DNA of 34,374 bases from assembly GCA_021734135.1 (NCBI GenBank), contig JAIPJO010000003.1, forward strand, positions 1 through 34,374, in the 5' to 3' direction. Every line of letters starts with the position of its first letter. Within the stretch, counting starts at the first letter, position 1. Under the pieces are notes generated by a model, which was not told the DNA's origin, did no database searches, and saw only the letters and a list, made by a program, of their open reading frames with translations. This document shows, one piece after another, positions 15,424 through 22,408 of this stretch. The translations under genes and the position numbers were made by a program. The DNA comes from Patescibacteria group bacterium. GTDB lineage: Bacteria; Patescibacteriota; Patescibacteriia; Patescibacteriales; UBA12465.

Positions 15424-16410
15424 TTAAATATTTTTAATATCCTTTTTTCTAAGTAAGCCATTTTGTGCACCTTGAGCTGAAATTACTGAAGCAGAGTTTT
15501 TTGCTCCTAATTTTAAAGCTTTCTGTATATCACCTTCATATAATTCCAAGCCATAAACAAAAGCGCTATTGTGAGCATCACCTACACCAGTAGTGTCAAC
15601 TCTTTTTTGTTCTTTCATAATTTTTTGCTTATATATTTTATCTCCGTCATAAGCACAAGAGCCATCTTTTCCCAAAGTAATAACTACTATTTCAGGACCC
15701 ATTTCTTTAATAACTTTAAGTAAGTTATTATTATCATTAAAAAAGCTCCTATTTTTATCCTTATACTTTTTATCACTAAATACCAACTCAATAGCTTCAT
15801 CTTTATTTAAACAAAGTACTGTAGTTTTCTTAAAATATTTCTTCAATACTCCCGCTCCAAGTTTTAACTGCTCAGATCCTGGATTCCAAGCCACTTTCTT
15901 AGCTGTAGTCACCACTTCAAATAACATACTCTTCCATGGCGTAGAAAGCGAAGTAACATAAAGCCAGTCTGCTGTCTTTATCGCTTTTAAGCTTTTCTTA
16001 TTTAAACTTAAATCAACTTTAGAGCCTTTATAGACAAAGGCAACATGCTCTCCTTTAGGGCCGATTACTAAAAGTGAATATGGACTAAGATTTTTAGAAC
16101 TATTTATAATATAACTAGTATCCACACCTTTAGCTTTTAAATTGGCCTTTATTTTTTTAGCTCTTTCATCTTTACCTAAAGCTGTGATAATAATAGAGTT
16201 AAAACCTAAATTACTAAAACTAATAGCACTATTAGCACTACCACCACCAAAGCTGGAAACCATAGCCTCCACAGATATTTTAGCACCATATTCAAAGGCT
16301 AAAAGTCTTTGTCTTAACAAATCCTTTTTATTGTCTACCACTGTAGCTTCTTGAGGGTATATTGTTATATCTTCAGTAGCTCCACCAAGTGTTATAATTT
16401 TTTTATTCAT
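15424..16410 (-). CDS. PfkB family carbohydrate/nucleoside kinase
   Basis: A 328-residue ribokinase-fold kinase. Recognisable elements are GGATEDITIYP at the N-terminus, the substrate motif SSFGGGSANSAISFSNLGF near 49-67, VITLGKDGS near 242-250, and the anion-hole/catalytic motif DTTGVGDAHNSAF near 273-285 with the catalytic Asp present. The usual GAGDxF is varied to GVGDAH, placing His where Phe is common. PfkB enzymes phosphorylate sugars or nucleosides with ATP; the substrate here cannot be read. As first gene of an operon with RmlC-, RmlB- and GT-type genes it may feed sugar phosphate into nucleotide-sugar synthesis, which is inference. Confidence 0.87.
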   Translation of the reverse strand: MNKKIITLGGATEDITIYPQEATVVDNKKDLLRQRLLAFEYGAKISVEAMVSSFGGGSANSAISFSNLGFNSIIITALGKDERAKKIKANLKAKGVDTSYIINSSKNLSPYSLLVIGPKGEHVAFVYKGSKVDLSLNKKSLKAIKTADWLYVTSLSTPWKSMLFEVVTTAKKVAWNPGSEQLKLGAGVLKKYFKKTTVLCLNKDEAIELVFSDKKYKDKNRSFFNDNNNLLKVIKEMGPEIVVITLGKDGSCAYDGDKIYKQKIMKEQKRVDTTGVGDAHNSAFVYGLELYEGDIQKALKLGAKNSASVISAQGAQNGLLRKKDIKNI

Positions 16411-16429
16411 ATCTTTAAATTACCTTTAT

Positions 16430-16457
16430 ATTTTATCATAATTAGAAGAATTAACAA
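16430..16457 (-). promoter_or_regulatory. Promoter of the PfkB/Rml/MreB operon
   Basis: TTGTTA (16452-16457), a 16-base spacer and an extended -10, TGATAAAAT (hexamer TAAAAT at 16430-16435), on the minus strand. It lies just past the terminator of the orphan gene and 20 bases before the PfkB ATG at 16410. AAAGG within the short leader may serve as ribosome binding site. Confidence 0.5.
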
Positions 16458-16463
16458 AAGAAT

Positions 16464-16493
16464 AAAAAAAGAGCGGTAATTTTTATACCGCTC
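16464..16493 (-). terminator. Rho-independent terminator of the orphan membrane-protein gene
   Basis: On the minus strand GAGCGGTA, a 7-base loop and TACCGCTC form an unusually GC-rich 8-bp stem for this window, followed by TTTTTTT (plus A-run 16464-16470). It lies about 30 bases after the stop at 16524. The plus strand also has a T-rich tract after the stem, so it could work both ways. Confidence 0.85.
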
Positions 16494-16507
16494 ATACTTT
16501 TTAATTT

Positions 16508-16538
16508 TTACGTTGAAATAATATTACGTTGAAATAAT
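16508..16538. repeat. Tandem duplication spanning the stop codon of the orphan gene
   Basis: TTACGTTGAAATAAT occurs twice, at 16508-16522 and 16524-16538, separated by one base (period 16). On the coding (minus) strand each copy reads ATTATTTCAACGTAA and ends in TAA, so the last codons and the stop codon are duplicated. The upstream copy supplies the used stop. Confidence 0.93.
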
Positions 16539-17855
16539 GTTAAGTATCTCCCTTTGCTTTTTTCGAATAACTTTTTTCAAGTCATCATGCCCTACTTGCT
16601 CAATCTGTTGAACAAGTTTTTCAATAGAATTAACAACTATAGTGATAAACTCATCATTTCTAGTTTTCTGCAAAATAAAAGAGACTCTATCAAAAAAAAT
16701 ATCCAAATTATTATTCCATATATCACCTTTTAATCTAGAAACTTCAATAATTTTTTTATCTTCAAATTTCTTTAAAGACAAATTTTTAAAGAATTCCTTA
16801 AACAAATTTTCACAATAGAAATAAGAATATCCTTTTATAAATTCATCTACATTACCTTCAGCGATTTTTCTTTTTCTCAATCCATCTTTTTCTTCTTTTT
16901 CTTTTCGCTCTTCTTCACTCTTATCTATTACTAAACTAACAAGAGATTCAACATCAAAACTATAATTAAAAAGAGTTAAAGGTGATTTAAAAAGCTTCTT
17001 GGCAAAATTAAACTGCTCTTTATACATCTCTTCTCTTTTTCCATTAGTTAATTCAGTTCTGTTTTTAAGTATTTTATTTCCAGCTGAATTAACAATACTA
17101 GCCAATTGATGAAACTTTTCTTTTACAAATTTTGTATTTCTTTCATCTTTGTACTTATCAGCAAAGATTTCAAGGAAAAATAAAACAATGTTAATTCTCA
17201 AATTGTGAGATAGAACAGACTCCACAAACTCTCCCCTTTCTTTATTAAACAAAGCTTTTTCAGTAATAGCTAATTTAAAATATCTTTTAAATATTTTTCG
17301 TGAATAAAACTTATTCAAAAGCAATGTTTCAAGCTTTTCTAGCTTGTTAGCGGTTAAGCTAACCTTAAGGTAAATAATCCAAGGTTTAGCATTCTTAGAT
17401 ATTTTTTCAACTGCTTTTAAATTAAATTTACTTAATTTAATTAAAAAAACAACTAGCACAAAAACAGCTAACAGCCAATAATTGTTTGTTAGCACCTGCC
17501 ACAATGCAGATAAAGCCCAGGTAATTTCTTGCCAAATATTTGCATACAAACTTGGCCAAATTGCATAAATGGTAAATCCAAGTGCAAACAATGACATCAA
17601 AGCATGGATTATAAAAACCATGTTTTCCAGCTTATTCTTTAATTTTTTATTCCTAATACTACTTATTGACCTAAAAATATTTGTTTTAAATATCAAAGCC
17701 AATAGAAAGGTAAGCCAAGAAAACCAAGGTGTAATAAATAGACACAATCCTACTACAATAAGAGGATTAAATAACAACAACAAATTAAAGACTTTAGTAA
17801 TCTTCTTCGATTTAACACTTCTGTTTCTTTTCATAACTACTCTGTTTCTTTTCAT
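16524..17855 (-). CDS. Orphan membrane protein with long cytoplasmic helical domain, function unknown
   Basis: A 443-residue protein that I do not recognise. After a very basic start (MKRNRVVMKRNRSVKSKK) come hydrophobic segments at about 22-42, 45-56, 80-102 and 125-143. The remaining 300 residues are charged and mostly helical, with a Lys/Glu-rich coiled-coil-like stretch near 318-332 (KSEEERKEKEEKDGLRKRK). No nucleotide-binding, protease or nuclease motif is visible. It may be a membrane-tethered scaffold or sensor, but nothing shows this directly. It forms its own transcription unit, with a TTGACA promoter and a strong terminator, between mreD and the PfkB operon. A 21-bp tandem duplication makes ATG at 17855 and at 17834 alternative in-frame starts, differing by seven residues. 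Confidence 0.72.
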   Translation of the reverse strand: MKRNRVVMKRNRSVKSKKITKVFNLLLLFNPLIVVGLCLFITPWFSWLTFLLALIFKTNIFRSISSIRNKKLKNKLENMVFIIHALMSLFALGFTIYAIWPSLYANIWQEITWALSALWQVLTNNYWLLAVFVLVVFLIKLSKFNLKAVEKISKNAKPWIIYLKVSLTANKLEKLETLLLNKFYSRKIFKRYFKLAITEKALFNKERGEFVESVLSHNLRINIVLFFLEIFADKYKDERNTKFVKEKFHQLASIVNSAGNKILKNRTELTNGKREEMYKEQFNFAKKLFKSPLTLFNYSFDVESLVSLVIDKSEEERKEKEEKDGLRKRKIAEGNVDEFIKGYSYFYCENLFKEFFKNLSLKKFEDKKIIEVSRLKGDIWNNNLDIFFDRVSFILQKTRNDEFITIVVNSIEKLVQQIEQVGHDDLKKVIRKKQREILNIIST

Positions 17856-17861
17856 AACTAC
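17820..17861. repeat. Perfect 21-bp tandem duplication spanning the start codon of the orphan gene
   Basis: The 21-mer TCTGTTTCTTTTCATAACTAC is present twice without spacer, at 17820-17840 and 17841-17861. On the minus strand each copy contains ATGAAAAGAAACAGA, so the start codon and MKRNR are duplicated in frame (MKRNRVVMKRNR). Neither ATG has a clear Shine-Dalgarno sequence. Confidence 0.95.
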
Positions 17862-17944
17862 AATTTTTTAATTTGACATAAACAAAAAACGACATAGCTT
17901 TTTGTGAAAATTTATTTACTTGTAATGATCATAATTAGAAACTT

Positions 17945-17973
17945 ATATTAATATTAATAACACTTTATGTCAA
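17945..17973 (-). promoter_or_regulatory. Promoter of the orphan membrane-protein gene
   Basis: A perfect -35 box TTGACA (17968-17973), a 17-base spacer and TAATAT (17945-17950) on the minus strand. The predicted start near 17938 leaves a leader of about 83 bases before the first ATG. No clear leader hairpin or riboswitch-like fold is seen. Confidence 0.6.
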
Positions 17974-18050
17974 TATCTTTTATATATAAATTTTTCTAAA
18001 AAATAAAAACTTAATAGCACTAATCTTAATCTATTATAAATAAATATATT

Positions 18051-18068
18051 AGTTAGTTCTTTCTAACT
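18051..18068 (-). terminator. Weak hairpin overlapping the mreD stop
   Basis: AGTTAG, six-base loop and CTAACT form a 6-bp stem that overlaps the mreD stop codon. Only a broken AT-rich tract follows on the minus strand, so it is at best a weak terminator of the mreBCD transcript. Confidence 0.25.
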
Positions 18069-18603
18069 ATTTCTTTTCTAGTAAATAAGGTCTTAGACGT
18101 CTAGTTGTGAAATTTATAATATAAAATAAGACTATAATAATTATACTATGTAATATTAACTTATACCCTAATGACTCCCAAAACCAAGCTTGTGTTAAAA
18201 AAAGACTATTTGAACTTTGATAAATATTAATAATAAAATTAATAATTTGATATGAAAAATTAAAAGTAACAGTTGCAAAGGCAGTAATGACAATAAAGGA
18301 GTAGATTGAACGATTAGTAAAAAAACTAAGCTGTAAATATCTAGAACTCATTACTGCAACAAGAAAACTAATAATAAATATAGGGAAAATATCAAAAAAA
18401 TAAATATCAAATATAAAACCAATTAAAAAAGCAAAGTAGATATGATAATTTTTTCTTCCTAAAATAATTATTAATATAAGTAATATTAAAGGTAAATTAA
18501 TTAAATTAAAAACTGTATGCAAAGAAGATATATAGGTAAATTGAAAAATAATTAAAAAATAGCTTAAAATTATTTGCAAACTTAGATGTAAATATTTAGT
18601 CAT
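18067..18603 (-). CDS. mreD: MreD, rod-shape-determining membrane protein
   Basis: A 178-residue, almost entirely hydrophobic protein with about five transmembrane segments. It has the family look (small loops, IILGRKNYHIYFAFLIGFIFDIYF in the middle, short basic tail TTRRLRPYLLEKK). MreD is an inner-membrane partner in the elongation complex linking MreB and MreC to wall synthesis. Sequence conservation in this family is low, so the assignment rests on topology, length and position 3 bases after mreC. The usual following genes, mrdA (PBP2) and rodA, are not here; the next gene is the unrelated orphan. Confidence 0.87.
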   Translation of the reverse strand: MTKYLHLSLQIILSYFLIIFQFTYISSLHTVFNLINLPLILLILIIILGRKNYHIYFAFLIGFIFDIYFFDIFPIFIISFLVAVMSSRYLQLSFFTNRSIYSFIVITAFATVTFNFSYQIINFIINIYQSSNSLFLTQAWFWESLGYKLILHSIIIIVLFYIINFTTRRLRPYLLEKK

Positions 18604-18606
18604 ATA

Positions 18607-19419
18607 TTAAGGAATAACAACTGCTAAAAAATCAAGTTCATTTAAATTATATAAAGGCTCAATAGTTGCTTCTTGCCAAATATCATTACTTTGTTTAGAA
18701 ATAGAATTAACTTCACCAATAATGATTCCTGGTGGTATATCTTTTTCTAAACCTGAACTAAGCACTAAGTCACCAACACTAATGTTATATTCTTGAGGAA
18801 TTAAATTCATAGATATAGTTAGACCTAAACTACCTTGAACTATCCCTAAGGCTTCATTTTGATTAGAAAAACGAGCAGCAAACTTACAGTCTTCATTAAT
18901 ACTTAAACAAACTTGAGCAGAATTATCATGAAGTGACAATATCTTTCCTACTAGTATACCCTCTTCATTTATCACAGCCATCCCTTCTCTTAAACCATCA
19001 TCAGATCCTTTATTAAGATAAATATTACTTTGATTTACTTCTTGTGATAATAAATTATCAGAAGCTACTACTCTAGCCATTACTTTACTATATTCATTAT
19101 CCTCAAAAAAATTCAAATAATTCCTTAACTTATTATTTTCTCTTTCAACTTCTTCCCACTTAGCTTTTTCAGCTAATAATTTATCAACTTCTTTTTCTAA
19201 TCTTTCATTATTTGCTTTTAGTTTTTTCTCCTCATCAGAACCTTCAAAAGATGAACGCCAATTACTACCTAAATTATAAAAAACTTCTCCACCTTTATTT
19301 ATTCCACTAACAATTACTTTCTCTATTGGTTTTAAAGCATTTAAATAATATAAAAAAACTAGCAATATAATTATAGCTAAAACAAAGTATATTTTCTTTT
19401 TATTAAAAGTTTTCTGCAT
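18607..19419 (-). CDS. mreC: MreC, rod-shape-determining protein
   Basis: A 270-residue bitopic protein. A short basic N-terminus is followed by one transmembrane helix (about 10-29), a coiled coil (about 60-100, DEEKKLKANNERLEKEVDKLLAEKAKWEEV) and the periplasm-facing beta domain with INEEGILVGKILSLHDNSAQV and VGDLVLSSGLEKDIPPGIIIGEV, the most conserved MreC blocks. MreC forms an extracytoplasmic scaffold that activates the elongation synthase. It lies 8 bases after mreB and 3 bases before mreD. Confidence 0.95.
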   Translation of the reverse strand: MQKTFNKKKIYFVLAIIILLVFLYYLNALKPIEKVIVSGINKGGEVFYNLGSNWRSSFEGSDEEKKLKANNERLEKEVDKLLAEKAKWEEVERENNKLRNYLNFFEDNEYSKVMARVVASDNLLSQEVNQSNIYLNKGSDDGLREGMAVINEEGILVGKILSLHDNSAQVCLSINEDCKFAARFSNQNEALGIVQGSLGLTISMNLIPQEYNISVGDLVLSSGLEKDIPPGIIIGEVNSISKQSNDIWQEATIEPLYNLNELDFLAVVIP

Positions 19420-19427
19420 GAAATATA

Positions 19428-20471
19428 TTAGTTTTCCATATCAGCAGAAGAGACTACCTTTTCTAAAAGTTCAGGATCATCAAGCAATGCCCCAGCACCT
19501 CTAGAAACACAAGTTAAAGGATCATCTACAATGTTAACAGGAATTTTAGTGGCTTGAGCAATAGCTTTATCTAGCCCTCTAAGCATTGAACCACCACCTG
19601 AGATATATATACCTCTTTGATAAATATCAGAAACTAACTCTGGAGGTGTATTTTCTAAAGTATTTTTTATATTATCAATCATTTTACTTACAGTTTTTGA
19701 TATAGCTTCCCTAACTTGATCATCGCTAATATTTATAGCCTTTGGTAAGCCAGTTAAAAGATCTCTACCCCTAACTTCCATAGTCTTAGGTTCCTCTAGT
19801 GGCAAGGCACTACCTATTTCAATCTTTACTTTCTCTGCTAATTGTTCACCAATTAAAATATTAAACTCTTCTCTTATATAATCTACAATATTAGAATCAA
19901 ACTCATTACCAGCTAACCTAAGTGACTTCCAAGTAACCACACCACCTAGTGATATCACAGCTATTTCAGTAGTACCTCCACCAATATCAACCATCATAGT
20001 AGCTGTAGCTTCAGTAACTGGTAATCCTGAACCAATAGCAGCTGCCATAGCTTCATCTATTAAATATACCCTTCTAGCTCCAGCTGACTTAGCAGCATCT
20101 TCCACTGCTTTTTTCTCCACCTCTGTTAAATCAAGAGGAATGCCAATCACAACTCTTGGTCTAGGTATAAGAGTAAAAGTTTCACTATGAACTTTATTAA
20201 TAAAATACTTAAGCATTTTTTCAGTTACTTCAAAGTCAGAAATTACACCATCAATTAATGGTTTAATAGCTTCAATGTGACCAGGGGTTTTTCCTACCAT
20301 TTTTTTAGCTGCTAAACCTACTTCTAGAATTTCAGCTGTTCTATTATTAATAGCTACCACAGAAGGCTCATTAATAATTACCCCTTTATCTTTAACATAA
20401 ACTAAAGTATTTTTAGTACCCAAATCTATTCCTAAATCATTGCTAAATTTTCCCAGTAATTTGTTAAACAT
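19428..20471 (-). CDS. mreB: MreB, rod-shape-determining actin homologue (paralogue 2, in mreBCD)
   Basis: A 347-residue MreB. The N-terminus MFNKLLGKFSND forms a short amphipathic segment likely to bind the membrane. The actin-fold loops follow: LGIDLGTKNTLVYV near 13-26, VDIGGGTTEIAVISLGGVV near 158-176 and GIYISGGGSMLRGLDKAI near 287-304. PRPRVVIGIPLDLTEVEKKAV is diagnostic. It polymerises under the membrane and guides the cell-wall elongation complex. It stands 1 base after the proS stop and 8 bases before mreC, so proS and mreBCD are likely one transcript. This copy has the standard neighbours and is the best candidate for the main shape-determining MreB. Confidence 0.96.
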   Translation of the reverse strand: MFNKLLGKFSNDLGIDLGTKNTLVYVKDKGVIINEPSVVAINNRTAEILEVGLAAKKMVGKTPGHIEAIKPLIDGVISDFEVTEKMLKYFINKVHSETFTLIPRPRVVIGIPLDLTEVEKKAVEDAAKSAGARRVYLIDEAMAAAIGSGLPVTEATATMMVDIGGGTTEIAVISLGGVVTWKSLRLAGNEFDSNIVDYIREEFNILIGEQLAEKVKIEIGSALPLEEPKTMEVRGRDLLTGLPKAINISDDQVREAISKTVSKMIDNIKNTLENTPPELVSDIYQRGIYISGGGSMLRGLDKAIAQATKIPVNIVDDPLTCVSRGAGALLDDPELLEKVVSSADMEN

Positions 20472-20472
20472 A

Positions 20473-21723
20473 TTATCTTAACTTCGCCAAAACCTGTTCT
20501 AAACTTAAAAACTGAGGCTCAGCTTGTGAACGTTTTTTAAATTCAATATTATTATTTTCTATAGTCTTTGAGCTAATTACTATCCTATTAGGACAGCCAA
20601 TTAAATCAGAATCAGCTAGTTTAATTCCAGGTGAAACATCTCTGTCATCATATAAAACTTCAACACCTTCATTTATTAGTTTCTCATATATTTTATCAGC
20701 CTCATCATTTTGTCCCAGTGATAATAAATGTACACTATAAGGTGAAATTGACTGACTCCAACTCATACCTCTATCATCAGCAAACTTTTCCACTATCACT
20801 CCCATTAAACGACTAGGACCAATACCATAGGAAGCCATATAAACAATTTCTTTTTCACCTTTTTCATTGGTAAAGTAATAATCAAAAGCTTTAGAAAACT
20901 TAGTATTTAAAGGAAAAATATTGCCAACTTCAGAAGCTTTAGTAATTCGTAAATCTTTAGTTCCACACTCAGGACAGCTATCTTGTCTATCTAAGACTTC
21001 CTTATTTAAAGCAATTTTACACTTATCACAAACATGTATTTCATCTTCACCGGTTGGACATTCAGTTTGAAATTCATGTGAAAAATCTTTAGTAAAGTCA
21101 CCACCAGAAGCTAAAGTAATATAGGTGGTTTCACCAATACCTAATCTTTCAAATATTCTAAAATATGCTTCTTTAACTACCTCATAATATACCCTCATAT
21201 CCTCTTCACTCACATGAAAACTGTATAAATCTTTCATAATAAATTCCCTTCCTCTAAGTAGTCCAGATTTTGGCCTAGGTTCATTTCTAAACTTAGTTTG
21301 TATTTGATAAGTAGCAAAAGGTAAATCTTTATAGCTCAAAGCAAACTTTTTAACCAAAGGTGTAATAATCTCTTCATGGGTAGAGTTTAAAATATAAGAA
21401 CCGTCATTAACTCTTCTAGACTCTTCATTAGCTCCTCTAGTTTCAAAAAGTACATCCATACTATCTAAACGATTAGTAGTTTGCCAGTTTTCCTTAGGTG
21501 ATAAAGCAGACATGAATATCTCTTGTCCGCCAATAGCATCCATCTCTTCTCTAATAATTTGCTCAATTTTCTTTAAAACCCTATAGCCTAAAGGTAGAAA
21601 TTCATAAACACCGGCCATTATTTTATCAATAAAGCCAGCTTTAATTAGAAGCTGAGAGTTTAAACTTTGTTCATCTTTAGCTACATCTTTACTAGTTTTG
21701 GTAAATAAAACTGATTGTTTCAT
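20473..21723 (-). CDS. proS: Compact prolyl-tRNA synthetase without the INS editing domain
   Basis: A 416-residue class II synthetase charging tRNA-Pro. Motif 2 is TKFRNEPRPKSGLLRGREFIMKD at 143-165 and motif 3 is MASYGIGPSRLM at 296-307, followed by the anticodon-binding domain (SVHLLSLGQNDEADKIYEKL...). Bacterial ProRS is usually about 570 residues with an editing domain (INS) of about 180 residues between motifs 2 and 3. Here that place is taken by a small four-cysteine zinc ribbon, CDKC at 232-235 and CPEC at 250-253. The enzyme therefore probably cannot clear Ala-tRNA-Pro in cis. It is encoded just upstream of mreB and has its own likely promoter. Confidence 0.95.
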   Translation of the reverse strand: MKQSVLFTKTSKDVAKDEQSLNSQLLIKAGFIDKIMAGVYEFLPLGYRVLKKIEQIIREEMDAIGGQEIFMSALSPKENWQTTNRLDSMDVLFETRGANEESRRVNDGSYILNSTHEEIITPLVKKFALSYKDLPFATYQIQTKFRNEPRPKSGLLRGREFIMKDLYSFHVSEEDMRVYYEVVKEAYFRIFERLGIGETTYITLASGGDFTKDFSHEFQTECPTGEDEIHVCDKCKIALNKEVLDRQDSCPECGTKDLRITKASEVGNIFPLNTKFSKAFDYYFTNEKGEKEIVYMASYGIGPSRLMGVIVEKFADDRGMSWSQSISPYSVHLLSLGQNDEADKIYEKLINEGVEVLYDDRDVSPGIKLADSDLIGCPNRIVISSKTIENNNIEFKKRSQAEPQFLSLEQVLAKLR

Positions 21724-21764
21724 ATGTGCAAATAATTTATACGATATTAACTATATTTAAATTT

Positions 21765-21793
21765 ATCTTAACTTAAAAACTTGGGGTTGTAAA
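21765..21793 (-). promoter_or_regulatory. Possible promoter of proS-mreBCD
   Basis: TTTACA (21788-21793), a 17-base spacer and TAAGAT (21765-21770) on the minus strand, within the 111-base gap between ruvA and proS. The gap has no convincing terminator, so read-through from ruvA is also likely. Confidence 0.4.
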
Positions 21794-21834
21794 GATAAAT
21801 AATATTTCTAACTTAATTATTAAAACAATAAATA

Positions 21835-22404
21835 TTATATATTTTTAAGTGCCTGCTTCACTCTTTCTCCACTATCACTTATGTTTTTATCCACCTTTTT
21901 TAAAGCTTCTCTAGCTTCATTCATATTATAGCCTAGAGCCATTAAAGCATCTATCTCATCACTAGAGCTAACACCTGTTTGCATATCAGCTTTAAAGTCT
22001 TCTAGTTTAGCTATCTTTTCTTTAAGCTCTAATACTACTCTTTGAGCAGTTTTTTTACCTATCCCTGAAACTTTAGTTAACATACCAGCATCTTCAGATA
22101 TAATAGCTTCTTTTAAGTGATTAGTACTACTAAGTGATAGTACTGCTAGAGCAGACTTAGGACCAATACCAGAAACAGACAGTAGCATTTCAAACATCCC
22201 TAAATCATCTAAGTTTTTAAAACCATATAAATCTAAACTATCTTCTCTAACATGTTGATGAGTATATAGCTCAATTTCACTGTCTTTTGTGACTTCACTA
22301 TAAATATCAGCACTAACACTAACCTTATAACCTAAACCTTGATTTAAGATTATTAGATCTCCTGATTGTTTAGCAATTATTTTTCCTTTAATGTATGCAA
22401 TCAT
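21835..22404 (-). CDS. ruvA: RuvA, Holliday junction-binding subunit
   Basis: A 189-residue protein with the three RuvA domains: an N-terminal OB fold (MIAYIKGKIIAKQSGDLIILNQGLGYKV), tandem helix-hairpin-helix motifs SVSGIGPKSALAVLS near 73-87 and KVSGIGKKTAQRVVLELKEKI near 110-130, and a C-terminal UBA-like domain (SSDEIDALMALGYNMNEAREALKKV) that contacts RuvB. RuvA tetramers bind four-way DNA junctions and direct RuvB-driven branch migration. RuvB and RuvC are not in the window. It follows the U32 gene by 4 bases. Confidence 0.96.
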   Translation of the reverse strand: MIAYIKGKIIAKQSGDLIILNQGLGYKVSVSADIYSEVTKDSEIELYTHQHVREDSLDLYGFKNLDDLGMFEMLLSVSGIGPKSALAVLSLSSTNHLKEAIISEDAGMLTKVSGIGKKTAQRVVLELKEKIAKLEDFKADMQTGVSSSDEIDALMALGYNMNEAREALKKVDKNISDSGERVKQALKNI

Positions 22405-22408
22405 ATAA

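Noticed and set aside
16142-16354. 70-aa plus-strand ORF inside the PfkB gene
   Set aside because: Antisense shadow; hydrophobic composition mirrors the reverse of the kinase codons.
17820-17861. Target-site duplication of an inserted element around the orphan gene
   Set aside because: Target-site duplications would be the same sequence at both ends. Here the 21-bp and 15-bp units differ and each is tandem, so they do not mark a transposition.
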